Below are positions 52,264 to 61,416 of a stretch of DNA of 64,000 nucleotides, one piece after another. The first letter of the stretch is position 1, and each line of letters starts with the position of its first letter. The notes under the pieces are model-generated. The model had not been told where the DNA came from. It saw only the letters and a program-made list of their open reading frames with translations, and did no database searches. Origin of the DNA: Bacillus sp. B-jedd (GTDB lineage: Bacteria > Bacillota > Bacilli > Bacillales > Cytobacillaceae); assembly GCF_000821085.1 (NCBI RefSeq), contig NZ_CCXR01000001.1, positions 3,679,001 to 3,743,000 of the forward strand, given 5' to 3'. A program made the translations under genes and the position numbers.

Positions 52264-52857
52264 TTAAATCAGCCCCCGCTCTTTCAAAAAGCCGATGACC
52301 TGCCTGGCGGATTCCGCTACCGTGGCCGACGAAGTATCGACGACCAGTTCCGGCTCAAGCGGGATTTCGTATGGGGAATCAATACCGGTAAATTCCCGAA
52401 TTTCCCCTCTCCTCGCCTTTTGGTATAAGCCCTTAACATCCCTCTTTTCACAAACCTCAAGCGGGCTGCTCGTGAAAACCTCTATAAATTCCCCGCCATC
52501 AAACAGCTTTCTGACTCCGTCCCTATCCTCCCGGAACGGAGAAATAAACGCAGCCAGCACAACCTGGCCGCTGTCGACGAATAGCTTGGAAACCTCGCCA
52601 ATCCTGCGGATGTTTTCAACCCGGTCCTCCTTGCTGAAGCCGAGTCCGCGATTCAGGCCATGGCGGATGTTATCGCCATCAAGGACATAACTCCTGACCC
52701 CGAGGCTGTAAAGCTGCCGGTCCACTTCATTTGCCAGTGTCGATTTCCCAGAACCTGAAAGGCCGGTAAACCAAAGGACAAAGCTTTGATGGCCGTTTAG
52801 ATGCTGCCGGTCCTTTTTGCCCAACACTGAAGGATGCCAGGTAATATGCTCAGTCAT
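52264..52857 (-). CDS. cysC: Adenylylsulfate kinase
   Basis: 197 residues. P-loop GLSGSGKST at about 33-41, the [10 protein letters not shown] segment that binds APS, and the lid region near 150. It phosphorylates APS to PAPS. It is last in the operon cysH-cysP-sat-cysC, the same order as in B. subtilis, and its start overlaps the sat stop by 8 bp. The product would feed the PAPS/APS reductase encoded first in the operon. Confidence 0.95.
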   Translation of the reverse strand: MTEHITWHPSVLGKKDRQHLNGHQSFVLWFTGLSGSGKSTLANEVDRQLYSLGVRSYVLDGDNIRHGLNRGLGFSKEDRVENIRRIGEVSKLFVDSGQVVLAAFISPFREDRDGVRKLFDGGEFIEVFTSSPLEVCEKRDVKGLYQKARRGEIREFTGIDSPYEIPLEPELVVDTSSATVAESARQVIGFLKERGLI

Positions 52858-54013
52858 GTTTCTCCACCCTTTCCCGCAGGATGGAAACCTGCTTTTTCAT
52901 GCCTTCAATCAGAATCTCCGCCACCTCGGGCCTGCTGAATTCCGGCGGGGGCAGCTCCCCATTTTGCAGCATCGCCCTGACCTTTGTTCCCGATAGTGAG
53001 ACATGGTGTCTTTTATCGTGAGGGCAGGTTTTCACTGATGCCATATTTCCGCATACTTCGCAGTAAAAGCTATTTTCGAAAAAAATCGTCTGGATGCCGA
53101 TTTCTTCTTTTGCAAAAAGGGAGAATATCTTCTGGGCGTCATAGGTGCCATAATAATTCCCTACTCCCGCGTGGTCCCTGCCGACAATAAAGTGGGTACA
53201 GCCGTAATTTTTCCGGATCAGCGCGTGAAAGACGGCTTCACGGGGACCCGCATAGCGCATCGCCGCTGGGAAGACTGACAATAAAACTCTGTTCTTTGGA
53301 TAGTACTTTTCCAAGAGGGCCTTATAGCTTTTCATCCGGATATCGCCAGGAACATCATCAGCCTTCGTTTCGCCGACGAGCGGATGGAGGAACAGGCCGT
53401 CAACTTGTTCAAGGGCGCACTTCTGGATATATTCATGGGCTCTGTGGACTGGATTGCGCGTCTGAAACCCAACGACGGTTTTCCAGCCAAGGTCGCGGAA
53501 CAATTCCCTTGTCACAGCGGGATCCCGCTTTTCAGCTTTGTATGGGCCATCCGGTCTGTTGAGCATCAGGACAGGTCCACCTAGATAAACCTCTCCCCGC
53601 TCAGACAACTTTTTTACGCCCGGATGTGCCATATCTTCTGTCCTGTAGACAAGCCTCGCCTCCTTTTCCTTATTCGGAATGAAAATATCGGTGACCTCCA
53701 TGGTCCCATAAACTTTTCCTTCCCGCACAAGGTTGATCGTATCCCCAGCGGCAATTTGGCTGGCCACTTCTTTTGAAACAGGAAGGCACACAGGTATCGT
53801 CCAGACAACGCCATTGCCAAGGCGCATTTTTTCTACGACAGACTCATAATCCTTTTTGCTTAAAAAGCCGCCGAGCGGGCTATAGGCCCCAATCGCAAGC
53901 AATTCCAGATCGCTCAGGGCCATTGCATCGAGTTCTACCCCGAAATTGCGATCATCAATCTGCGCACCCTCCTTCAGCCGGTTGATCAGTGTTCCACCAT
54001 GAGGATGAATCAT
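52850..54013 (-). CDS. sat: Sulfate adenylyltransferase (ATP sulfurylase)
   Basis: 387 residues, homo-oligomeric archaeal/Bacillus type. [15 protein letters not shown] (QxRN and HxxH-like ATP site), [15 protein letters not shown] and [12 protein letters not shown] are all present. It activates sulfate with ATP to adenosine 5'-phosphosulfate. ATG 54013 overlaps the cysP stop (ATGA), so translation is coupled. A cysteine cluster near residue 320 ([20 protein letters not shown]) matches the zinc site known in this type. Confidence 0.96.
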   Translation of the reverse strand: MIHPHGGTLINRLKEGAQIDDRNFGVELDAMALSDLELLAIGAYSPLGGFLSKKDYESVVEKMRLGNGVVWTIPVCLPVSKEVASQIAAGDTINLVREGKVYGTMEVTDIFIPNKEKEARLVYRTEDMAHPGVKKLSERGEVYLGGPVLMLNRPDGPYKAEKRDPAVTRELFRDLGWKTVVGFQTRNPVHRAHEYIQKCALEQVDGLFLHPLVGETKADDVPGDIRMKSYKALLEKYYPKNRVLLSVFPAAMRYAGPREAVFHALIRKNYGCTHFIVGRDHAGVGNYYGTYDAQKIFSLFAKEEIGIQTIFFENSFYCEVCGNMASVKTCPHDKRHHVSLSGTKVRAMLQNGELPPPEFSRPEVAEILIEGMKKQVSILRERVEKHD

Positions 54014-55110
54014 GTAATCTTCCTCCTAACGTTTTCTATGGATGCTTTTTTATAAACGAGGATGTTTTTCCTGCCTGCCGGTTTTGCAAGGCTGATTAAG
54101 CCTGCCGTTGCTATGAATACGCTTATGACAAGCGTGATTGAATAGTAATCGAACTCCATGAAAAGCTTGATCAGATTGTAGGAAAGGACGAGCGAGACAA
54201 AGGGGGATATGAGCCAGATCTTCAGGAGGCGGCTGATGACTTCCTTCCCCAGGACCGACCACCCTTTATCGGACAGCCCGATTCCCAGGATGCTGCAGGT
54301 CGTGATTTGCGTTTGGGGTACCGGGATACCAAATAATGAGGCGATAATCACTAAGGAAGCACCAAGTCCGGAAACTGCGCTGCCCTGCAGGAGGGACAAT
54401 TCCGTGATTTTCTTTCCATTTGTTTCAATCACCCGGCCGCCCAAAAGGAATGCTCCGAACGCCACGAACAGCCCTCCAATCACAATCCCTTTATTTACTG
54501 TAAGAATGCCCGCGGCAACGAGTGGGCCGACCGAATTGGCGACATTATTCATCCCAGCCGAGAACGCTTCAGCAAAGCCTGTAAAAATAACGAGTCCGGT
54601 AAAGAGCGTGCCCCACTTCCCTCTTTGCAAAAATTCCAGGCTATGCTTATGCTTTTTCAGGACAGCATTGGCCAAAAAGGCGAGGAGGAGGGCAATAAGC
54701 GGAAAAAGCAGCCAGTAAGAAACGATTTTTAAAAGCGTCGTCACATAGACCTTTTTAAAGGCAATCCCTACCCCGACAATCGAACCGACCGTCACTTCGC
54801 TTGTCGACAAGGGAATGCCAAGCAAATTCGCGGCGAACAGTGTAAGGGTCGCGGAGGCAAGGAGAATGATCGAGATTTTAACGGTAATCATATCCTGTGG
54901 AATGATTTTCGATCCAAGTGTTTTAACAACTTCCCCTCCACCGAGTGAAGCGCCAAGCATCACCCCGGCCGCACAAATGAGGAGGGCAAATCTCCTTCTC
55001 TTTATCGCTCCGGATCCATAAGCAATCCCCATGGAGGCTGCCGCCCCGCTAGCCCCGATATTCATCGCGAAAAAAAATCCAATCGCACACGCAAGAATGA
55101 TCAGCATCAT
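54010..55110 (-). CDS. cysP: Sulfate permease CysP (PiT family)
   Basis: 366 residues with about ten or eleven membrane helices in two inverted halves, each with a PiT-type signature ([31 protein letters not shown]). In Bacillus the PiT-family protein CysP transports sulfate, and its place between cysH and sat supports sulfate rather than phosphate. ATG 55110 is used because GGGAG lies upstream; the 20 extra codons of the open frame overlap cysH and lack an SD. Gap to cysH is only 2 bp. Confidence 0.92.
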   Translation of the reverse strand: MMLIILACAIGFFFAMNIGASGAAASMGIAYGSGAIKRRRFALLICAAGVMLGASLGGGEVVKTLGSKIIPQDMITVKISIILLASATLTLFAANLLGIPLSTSEVTVGSIVGVGIAFKKVYVTTLLKIVSYWLLFPLIALLLAFLANAVLKKHKHSLEFLQRGKWGTLFTGLVIFTGFAEAFSAGMNNVANSVGPLVAAGILTVNKGIVIGGLFVAFGAFLLGGRVIETNGKKITELSLLQGSAVSGLGASLVIIASLFGIPVPQTQITTCSILGIGLSDKGWSVLGKEVISRLLKIWLISPFVSLVLSYNLIKLFMEFDYYSITLVISVFIATAGLISLAKPAGRKNILVYKKASIENVRRKIT

Positions 55111-55112
55111 CT

Positions 55113-55835
55113 TCAGCTGCTCCCTCTCGCCTGATGGAGGCCGCACTCCGTTTTGCCAGTGCCCTCCCATCTTCCCGTGCGGAAATCAGCCCCTTCCGCT
55201 ACAGGACGGGTGCACGGTGCGCAGCCGATGCTCGGATAATTCCGTTCATGCAGAGGATTAAAGGGAAGATTATTTAACTTGATATAATTCCAGATATCCT
55301 CCCACTTCCAATGAATGAGCGGACAGATTTTAATATTTTTGAAGTTTTCATCCTTATTAATGTACTGAACATGTTTTCTCGTCTCCGACTGTTCCCTCCG
55401 CAAGCCGGAAATCCATGCTTTGACGTGGCCGAGCTCTTTTGCGAGTGGTTCAACCTTGCGGATTTTGCAGCATTCGTTCGGGCTGCGCAACCAAAGCTCC
55501 TTTCCGTAAAGGGCCTCCTGCTCATCCAGCGAGAATTCCGGCTTTACGAGGGTCAGCGTTAATTGCGGAAACTTTTCCTTTACCTTGTCGATCAACTCAT
55601 ATGTCTCGGCAAAATGAAGGCCGGTATCGAGAAACAGAACCGCCGCTTCCTTCTTTATCTTTGAAATCAAATCAAGCATCACCATGCCCTCAGCACCAAA
55701 GCTGCATGCATACACGACCTCATCCCCATATTCTTCGTAAGCCCATTTAAGGACATCCACTGAGTCCCAACGCTTCTCCAGCAAAAATTCGGCCTTTCCT
55801 TCTTCCCACGTCTCATAGGTTAAGATCTTTTCCAT
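55113..55835 (-). CDS. cysH: Phosphoadenylyl-/adenylyl-sulfate reductase
   Basis: 240 residues. Fe-S ligand pairs ECCKIRK (near 120) and GCAPC (near 205) mark the iron-sulfur type of reductase that accepts APS as well as PAPS; the catalytic Cys is in TECGLH at the C-terminus. It reduces activated sulfate to sulfite. ATG 55835 is used (SD GAGGGGAAGAGG); a start 16 codons upstream is less likely. First gene of the operon. A 16-bp palindrome (55908-55923) lies about 75 bp upstream. I saw no SAM riboswitch here. Confidence 0.93.
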   Translation of the reverse strand: MEKILTYETWEEGKAEFLLEKRWDSVDVLKWAYEEYGDEVVYACSFGAEGMVMLDLISKIKKEAAVLFLDTGLHFAETYELIDKVKEKFPQLTLTLVKPEFSLDEQEALYGKELWLRSPNECCKIRKVEPLAKELGHVKAWISGLRREQSETRKHVQYINKDENFKNIKICPLIHWKWEDIWNYIKLNNLPFNPLHERNYPSIGCAPCTRPVAEGADFRTGRWEGTGKTECGLHQARGSS

Positions 55836-55907
55836 CCTCTTCCCCTCGCTTCTCACGGATTTGGGCTGGGGCATTTCTTGCAACCATTCACCCTTTGAAC
55901 TGTCTAA

Positions 55908-55923
55908 ATAGGTTAAAACCTAT
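55908..55923. promoter_or_regulatory. Palindrome in the cysH/comB divergent region
   Basis: ATAGGTT-AA-AACCTAT, perfect 7-bp arms, about 75 bp before the cysH start and 175 bp before the comB-like start. It resembles a repressor or activator site, but I cannot match it to CysL, CymR or another named regulator. Confidence 0.4.
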
Positions 55924-56098
55924 GTACAAAATATTCAGGCGTCCTCCTAAAAGTTCGCAGGATAAACGCCTATTTCCGGAAGGGCATGCGCCCAATTCTC
56001 AAAATTGAGGAAAAATTGGAGGATAAGGTACAGCTTCCGCCCACTGGGCATATACTTTCCTTGCAGGCAATAAGGATTGAATCATTAGGAGCTGAACA

Positions 56099-56830
56099 AT
56101 GAAAATAACCATCCACCAGGGCCACACCCCCGATTTGGAAAGATCGGATGTAACGATTGTTATTGACGTCATTCGCGCTTTTACGGTTGCCCATTACGCT
56201 TTTCTGCGCGGCGCCAGGGAAATCTTCCTTGCAGCAACAGTTGAAGAGGCGTTTCTTTTGCAAAAAAAACATCCCGGCTATTTGCTCGCAGGGGAAATAA
56301 ATGGGCTTCCCATTCATGGCTTCGAATTTGATAACTCCCCGGCCAAAATGGCGAAAGCAAATGTCCGCGGGAGGACCCTCGTGAAAAAGACAACAAATGG
56401 CGTCCGGGCAACCTTACATGCCTTGAATGCCGGCGCTGTCTTCGTCACCGGCTTTTCGAATGCAAAAATGACCGCCGAATGCATCCGAAAACTTTACAGT
56501 CACGATTCTATTGTCAATCTGGTTGCTTCTCATCCAGATGGCGACGATGACTTGGCCTGCGCGGAATATATAAAGGAAATCCTGCTCGGAAAAGAAGCAC
56601 TATCGAAAGAGGCAGCAGTCAAAAGGATTAAAGGGAGCGGGGTAGCCCGGAAGTTTTACGATGAGAATCAACCGGAATTTAATGTGGAAGATATTGAGTT
56701 TTGCACAAAGGAAATTTCAGGGGATTTTATTATGTTTGTGGATAGCTCTGAGAAAATCCCGAGGATCGTGAGGGTGAATCAACATGAATTACACAGGATT
56801 GAACCTGCCGGATCGAACAGGCAAGCCTAG
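56099..56830 (+). CDS. comB: 2-phosphosulfolactate phosphatase (ComB family)
   Basis: 243 residues. VIDVIRAFTVAHYAF near 20-35, VKKTTNGVRATLHA and NLVASHPDGDDDLACAEYI (acidic metal-binding cluster) are features of ComB-type magnesium-dependent phosphatases, which release phosphate from 2-phosphosulfolactate to give 3-sulfolactate. SD TAGGAG before ATG 56099; CATATACT about 50 bp upstream resembles a mother-cell sigma -10, but no matching -35 is convincing. Divergent from the sulfate operon, with ComA next: together they make sulfolactate, which B. subtilis spores accumulate. Confidence 0.88.
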   Translation: MKITIHQGHTPDLERSDVTIVIDVIRAFTVAHYAFLRGAREIFLAATVEEAFLLQKKHPGYLLAGEINGLPIHGFEFDNSPAKMAKANVRGRTLVKKTTNGVRATLHALNAGAVFVTGFSNAKMTAECIRKLYSHDSIVNLVASHPDGDDDLACAEYIKEILLGKEALSKEAAVKRIKGSGVARKFYDENQPEFNVEDIEFCTKEISGDFIMFVDSSEKIPRIVRVNQHELHRIEPAGSNRQA

Positions 56831-57536
56831 GACCAAAGGATTGACTGTCCTTATTGACAATGGCGTTCCTGAAGGCTTGTTTCGGGATACGATTCAAAGC
56901 AGCTCGGCACATATCGACTTAGTCAAATTCGGCTGGGGGACTTCGATTGTTTCAGCAGGACTTGAGAACAAGATTTCCGTTCTAAGAGAAAATGATGTTG
57001 GCTTCTTCTTTGGCGGAACCCTTTTTGAAAAATTCCTCAGCCAAAACAAGGTAGATGACTATTTTGATTACTGCAGACGTTTCGGCTGTGAGTATGTCGA
57101 AATCTCCAATGGAACCCTCCCCCTTACCAATAAGGAAAAGGCAAGATATATCGCTGCTTTTGCGAAGGAATTTATGGTTTTCAGCGAGGTGGGGAGCAAG
57201 GATAGCGGAGTATCGGCGACTTCTTCCGAATGGCTGGAATACATTGAAGAGGATCTGGAGGCGGGCGCGGCTAAGGTGATAACCGAAGCGAGGGAAAGCG
57301 GCACGAGCGGAATTTGCCAGGCAAACGGGGAAATGCGCTTTGATATTGTCGATGTGATCCTTTCATCTGGCATCCCGCTTGAGAAGATTCTTTTCGAAGC
57401 GCCAACGAAGAAAATGCAAACGGCTTTCATTAAGCTTGCCGGCCCGGATGTTAATTTAGCCAACATTCCTTTCAGCGATGCGATTGCTCTTGAAACACTC
57501 CGGCTGGGGTTGCGTTCGGATACATTTTATATTTAA
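56784..57536 (+). CDS. comA: Phosphosulfolactate synthase (ComA family)
   Basis: 250 residues, TIM-barrel. VDLVKFGWGTSIV, KVDDYFDYCRRFGCEYVEISNGTL and KVITEARESGTSGI are diagnostic of ComA, which adds sulfite to phosphoenolpyruvate to make (2R)-phospho-3-sulfolactate. It starts 47 bp inside the end of the comB gene, in another frame, with an SD (GTGAGGGTGA) inside comB, so the two are translated from one mRNA. Sulfite would come from the divergent cysH operon. Confidence 0.92.
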   Translation: MNYTGLNLPDRTGKPRTKGLTVLIDNGVPEGLFRDTIQSSSAHIDLVKFGWGTSIVSAGLENKISVLRENDVGFFFGGTLFEKFLSQNKVDDYFDYCRRFGCEYVEISNGTLPLTNKEKARYIAAFAKEFMVFSEVGSKDSGVSATSSEWLEYIEEDLEAGAAKVITEARESGTSGICQANGEMRFDIVDVILSSGIPLEKILFEAPTKKMQTAFIKLAGPDVNLANIPFSDAIALETLRLGLRSDTFYI

Positions 57537-57611
57537 GTCTGGTTCAGGCCCATGGCGACTCTCAACTAAAAATAGTAATCTCGTGTGAAGCTTATTTGAG
57601 GAGGCTGTTTT

Positions 57612-58010
57612 ATGCGTAAAACAAACAAAGTGTTCCACCTTGCGATTCCGTGCAAGGATCTTGATGAAACGGTTGATTTTTATGAAAAGCTGGGCTGCAC
57701 CCTTGCCAGAAGGTATCATGACCGGGTGACATTCGACTTTTTCGGCGACCAGGTCGTCTGCCATTTGAATCCTGATCAAATCGATCCTGCTCCCAAAATG
57801 TACCCCCGCCACTTCGGGATTACGTTTTTGGAAAGGGGGGAATTTGACGAGGCACTTCGGCATGCTACCAGAAACGAGCTTCCTTTCTTTCAGGAGCTGA
57901 TGGTGAGGTTTCCGGGCAAACGCGAGGAGCATGTCACCTTCTTCCTGATCGATCCGGCCAATAATCTGCTCGAGTTTAAGTATTACCATGATGAGGGGAT
58001 GGTCTATTAG
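57612..58010 (+). CDS. Glyoxalase/VOC-family protein
   Basis: 132 residues, paired beta-alpha-beta-beta-beta units of the vicinal oxygen chelate fold. VFHLAIPCKDLDETVDFYEKLG gives the first metal His, HFGITFL and NLLEFKYY the others. About 75 bp after comA and before the operon terminator, so it is probably co-transcribed with the phosphosulfolactate genes. A link to sulfolactate handling is inferred from position only. Confidence 0.85.
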   Translation: MRKTNKVFHLAIPCKDLDETVDFYEKLGCTLARRYHDRVTFDFFGDQVVCHLNPDQIDPAPKMYPRHFGITFLERGEFDEALRHATRNELPFFQELMVRFPGKREEHVTFFLIDPANNLLEFKYYHDEGMVY

Positions 58011-58092
58011 TTATCTGCGATAATGGCGATATCCTCGATGAGGTTTTATATAATCCATGTTAAATAATATTGTTGATAAATGATGTTAAACA

Positions 58093-58119
58093 AGGACTCG
58101 AAATGGAGTCCTTTTTTTA
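58093..58119 (+). terminator. Terminator of the comB-comA-VOC operon
   Basis: AGGACTC-gaaat-GGAGTCCT stem then seven T residues, about 85 bp after the VOC stop. The remaining stretch to 58285 is AT-rich and shows nothing else. Confidence 0.85.
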
Positions 58120-58285
58120 AATACTTATTGAGAATTAGCACCCCGTGAGTTGAAGAAAAAGGACTATAAACCTTCTTATTTTTCTATTATCTTTTATGAA
58201 ATTAACAATTGTTCTACAAAGGGTGCATTAAAGCTCACTCTTTAACTCAATATTCTCCGCTTTAGAGATAATAGAGATTCTCTTT

Positions 58286-58714
58286 TTACTTTGAGTAAAG
58301 TTCACGCTCAAACTCCTGTATCCCTTTATAATCCAAAGGAGCATTCACTACTTTGTAAATTCGTCGTGTTGAGACAACTACGTCATGCTCGAAGGTATAA
58401 ATCTCGAAATCTCCGTTTTTGTAAACGAGGCGGAGGGTAAACTGTTCGCTTGGATAATCAGAAGTCCAACCTTCTCTCATCGTTAATCGTACTTTATACT
58501 GATTTAAAAAATCAGCCAGCTGATTAATTTGTTCTTGGTCTACCTTTGGAATCTCAACGCCATTAAGTTCTTTTTCTTCTGTTGTCAAAAGAATCTTATC
58601 AACTTGGTCAATTTTAAGTACATCTCCTAAATCTTGCTCACGGTATCTATAGAAAGTAAAAATTACAACAACGAGAATGATTAGTGCGGCAATTAGTACA
58701 TATTTCTTCAACAT
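58286..58714 (-). CDS. Anchored small protein of unknown function
   Basis: 142 residues: one N-terminal membrane helix (about 4-24, YVLIAALIILVVVIFTFY) and a soluble outer domain with alternating strands (KILLTTEEKELNG, FTLRLVYKNGDFEIYTFEHDVVV) reminiscent of small Bacillus DUF5301-like proteins. AAGGAGGT lies directly before three possible starts (ATG 58717, ATG 58714, TTG 58711); the middle one is reported. Low G+C like the sigY operon upstream of it, but a terminator at 58781 separates them. Confidence 0.65.
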   Translation of the reverse strand: MLKKYVLIAALIILVVVIFTFYRYREQDLGDVLKIDQVDKILLTTEEKELNGVEIPKVDQEQINQLADFLNQYKVRLTMREGWTSDYPSEQFTLRLVYKNGDFEIYTFEHDVVVSTRRIYKVVNAPLDYKGIQEFERELYSK

Positions 58715-58780
58715 CATACCTCCTTGCTCTATAAGTTTCTTCAACATTACTGCTCCGTTATCATAATAAGGAATTCAACA

Positions 58781-58827
58781 AAAAAGGCGGTTAATCCTGC
58801 TGGATCAACGCACCTTAAAATTAACCT
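58781..58827 (-). terminator. Terminator of the sigY operon
   Basis: GGTTAAT...ATTAACC stem then GCCTTTTTTG on the minus strand, about 55 bp past the yxlG stop. Confidence 0.7.
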
Positions 58828-58879
58828 GAATCGTTTACTAAACCTTATAAAAATTGAATACACATGATAAGTTACCTTT

Positions 58880-59659
58880 TTACTCCAATAGCTCTTTTTG
58901 CTTAAAGATTTGTATGGATGTAATGAGAACGACGATGATAATAGCAATAGTTGTAATAAAAGCTAGCCAGAAACTAGAATCTAGTTCTCCTGACAACAAG
59001 ACCTTTCCTGTGTGCTCAGTCATTGTAGCCGGGCTCCATTTCATATACTTTCCTACAATGGATGTAACCGTCGAAATAGCAAAGACTACAAAAATTGTAA
59101 CAAAAGCGACACCGCCATTTCCTTTCATTAGCGTACTAAAAAAGAGCGTCAATGTAACAACAAAAACTAACCATATGCTGTAGATTACTACACTTTGAAA
59201 AATGCGCTCAAAAGCGACTGTTTCAATGAGTAAACTTGTATAATACCACGAAGCTGCATATCCGATAAACAATGAAATGAGTGTAATGGTAAGTAATCCA
59301 GCCCATTTCGATAATATATACGAGGAATAAGGAACTGGTTTAATCATGACCATACCTGCTGTTCCACTCTGTCTTTCTGCGGATACGACCCCCATTGCGC
59401 TCAAAACAAGAATGAGTACACCAAGCATCCCATAATTAGATAAAACCGTCATTAATACCTCTGCCCCAGTTGGAGTAGGCATTTCAAGAATTGTACCTTC
59501 TGGAAGATTGCCAAAGTTCTCTAAAATTTCCGGCATATAATACGAACTAACCGGCTGCATGACACCTAGCAAAATAAAGACAATTGGAATCCAAAGAATT
59601 TTATAATTTCGCACCATTTCCGTCATTTCTTTTCGATAAAGAACCATCCACTGTGTCAT
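58880..59659 (-). CDS. yxlG: ABC-2 type permease YxlG
   Basis: 259 residues, six predicted membrane helices, ABC-2 membrane subunit with ERQSGTAGMVMIKPVPYSSYILSKW after helix 2, typical of this class. ATG 59659 overlaps the stop of the ATPase gene by 4 bp. Last gene of the sigY operon here; a yxlH homolog is not present downstream. Substrate unknown; the pair may remove a toxic peptide or act in envelope stress. Confidence 0.88.
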   Translation of the reverse strand: MTQWMVLYRKEMTEMVRNYKILWIPIVFILLGVMQPVSSYYMPEILENFGNLPEGTILEMPTPTGAEVLMTVLSNYGMLGVLILVLSAMGVVSAERQSGTAGMVMIKPVPYSSYILSKWAGLLTITLISLFIGYAASWYYTSLLIETVAFERIFQSVVIYSIWLVFVVTLTLFFSTLMKGNGGVAFVTIFVVFAISTVTSIVGKYMKWSPATMTEHTGKVLLSGELDSSFWLAFITTIAIIIVVLITSIQIFKQKELLE

Positions 59660-60561
59660 GCCTTCACCACCTTCATAAATAAATCTTCTAATGTTGTTTG
59701 AGAAATCTCGAACTTACGAATCGGGAGTTTTTTATCCACGATTTCTTGTAATAAGGCTTGCTTCCCATTTACCATATCTGTTAATACGATGTTCGTTTTA
59801 TTGCCTTGAGTGTTTACTTCAGATACAAAGCTATAAGTTGCTACGCTCTTTAGCCAATCGGGAACCTGTGATTCGAATTCAATTTGTACAATAGGTTGCC
59901 GAGTCTCTTCCATTACACTTTCCAGGCTGCCTGATATCGCAATTTCCCCGGCATGCATGATAAGAATGTCGTCACTTATTTCTTCTGCATCGTGAAGGAC
60001 ATGAGTGGAGAATAGAATGGTTGTTTCCTCTTTAATTTCTCTCATCATGTCCAATACTTCCCTTCTTCCAAGTGGATCAAGTGCTGAAACAGGCTCATCT
60101 AAAATAAGTAATTTCGGACGATGAATTAGTGCCTGTGCCAATCCAAGGCGCTGCTTCATTCCGCCAGAATAACCCCCTATTTTTCTTTTCTTCGCATTCG
60201 TTAGGCCCACTCGTTCAAGTAATTCTTCACTTCTTTTTTCTGCTTCTTTACGATTCAGCTTTGCTAATTGTCCTGCGAAAACAAGAAACTCTTTTCCGCT
60301 CATCCAATTATAGAAAGCAGGATATTGAGGTAAATATCCAATAAACTCCCTTAAATCCTTTGCTTTTTCTCCTTTAAAATCAATCCTGCCTGAAGTCGGT
60401 TCCAACAATCCGGATAGCATTTTTAATGTCGTTGTTTTTCCTGCTCCATTTGGCCCAAGTAATGAAACGCACCTGCCTTCTTCAATATGAAAATTGATTC
60501 CTTTAACAGCATTCGTATTTCCAAATCTTTTTACTAAATCGCTTGCCTTTAATAACTCCAT
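59656..60561 (-). CDS. yxlF: ABC transporter ATP-binding protein YxlF
   Basis: 301 residues. Walker A GPNGAGKTT, signature YSGGMKQRLGLAQAL, Walker B LLILDEPVSALDP and the H-loop FSTHVLHDAEE are intact; a C-terminal extension of about 80 residues follows the nucleotide domain, as in CcmA-type ATPases of ABC-2 exporters. It energises the YxlG permease. Its start codon overlaps the yxlE stop. Confidence 0.92.
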   Translation of the reverse strand: MELLKASDLVKRFGNTNAVKGINFHIEEGRCVSLLGPNGAGKTTTLKMLSGLLEPTSGRIDFKGEKAKDLREFIGYLPQYPAFYNWMSGKEFLVFAGQLAKLNRKEAEKRSEELLERVGLTNAKKRKIGGYSGGMKQRLGLAQALIHRPKLLILDEPVSALDPLGRREVLDMMREIKEETTILFSTHVLHDAEEISDDILIMHAGEIAISGSLESVMEETRQPIVQIEFESQVPDWLKSVATYSFVSEVNTQGNKTNIVLTDMVNGKQALLQEIVDKKLPIRKFEISQTTLEDLFMKVVKA

Positions 60562-60764
60562 TAATCATTTCTCCTTCCAACAACGAAATACAGCACTGGT
60601 CCAATTAAGTTGATAAAGAGAATAATAAGGATCCACAACCATTTTGGTCCGTTCGTTTTTTCTTCTCTTATACAAGAAACTAATGCGGTAATCATAAGAA
60701 TTAAATGTAAGACAAGAATTGGCACAATCGCTCCCCAGGGGACTCCATTTAACAGTTCATTCAT
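60561..60764 (-). CDS. yxlE: PLDc_N-domain membrane protein YxlE
   Basis: 67 residues, two membrane helices with the PLDc_N pattern (ALVSCIREEKTNGPKWLWIL, then LIGPVLYFVVGRR). In B. subtilis YxlE is reported to help hold SigY inactive together with YxlC and YxlD. GGAGGAG is 5 nt before ATG 60764. Position four in the sigY operon. Confidence 0.85.
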   Translation of the reverse strand: MNELLNGVPWGAIVPILVLHLILMITALVSCIREEKTNGPKWLWILIILFINLIGPVLYFVVGRRND

Positions 60765-60850
60765 TTTTACTCCTCCAAATCGATTATTTACACTTAATAC
60801 GGTTACGTTCGTCTAATCGTTCACTCACAAAAAAATAAATAAAAAAAATC

Positions 60851-61075
60851 TCAGGAATTTGATCCTGAGACCTTTCTTTTAAAAATTCTTCTTGCAAAAA
60901 TAAGATAAATAATTAGATACATCGGAAATTGAATAAGGCCTAGAAAGCCCCATAACCAAGCATTGTGTCCCCTCTTCCGTGCATCCCAAAACATCCATGA
61001 GCTCTGGCAAATCAGAATGAATGCAATCACGACCCATATCCAAAGCGGTATGCTACTTAGTTCGTTTGAATTCAT
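60851..61075 (-). CDS. yxlD: Small membrane protein YxlD
   Basis: 74 residues, two membrane helices (about 10-28 and 40-62) with the middle motif SWMFWDARKRGHNAWLWGFLGLI. Same size and place as B. subtilis YxlD, which acts with YxlC as negative regulator of SigY. ATG 61075 overlaps the yxlC stop by 4 bp. Confidence 0.8.
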   Translation of the reverse strand: MNSNELSSIPLWIWVVIAFILICQSSWMFWDARKRGHNAWLWGFLGLIQFPMYLIIYLIFARRIFKRKVSGSNS

Positions 61076-61416
61076 TCATTACTGACCTTCTTTCTAGTTT
61101 TGTTAAGAGCTAAGGGCAATAAGATAATCCCCACAACCTGAAAATACACAAAAAGAATCGGCTGACGATAAACGACAGCAATTACAACCGAGAGCACTAA
61201 TACAGCGACAGAGATGAATGCGAGGAGGTCCTTCCATTGTTTCTTTCGTATTCTTCTTTTCTCTAATTCAACATTCTGTTGAAACCATTGTAAGTTTGGA
61301 GTAGATACTGGATTCCATTGATCCAGTTTTTCTAAACCATCTATTACTTGCTTAACCGTTAATTCATCTTCATCGTCCAACATAGAATGACTATTTTTAG
61401 AATCATACTCCTTCAT
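61072..61416 (-). CDS. yxlC: SigY regulator YxlC
   Basis: 114 residues: an acidic N-terminal cytoplasmic part (LDDEDELTVKQVIDGLEKL) followed by two membrane helices. Gene order and topology match B. subtilis YxlC, which with YxlD restrains SigY. ATG 61416 is chosen (GGAG 10 nt upstream inside sigY); it overlaps the sigY end by 14 bp. An upstream in-frame start lacks an SD. Confidence 0.8.
   Translation of the reverse strand: MKEYDSKNSHSMLDDEDELTVKQVIDGLEKLDQWNPVSTPNLQWFQQNVELEKRRIRKKQWKDLLAFISVAVLVLSVVIAVVYRQPILFVYFQVVGIILLPLALNKTRKKVSNE

Noticed and set aside
55836..56098. SAM-I riboswitch before cysH
   Set aside because: None of the conserved S-box segments were found on the minus strand in this gap.
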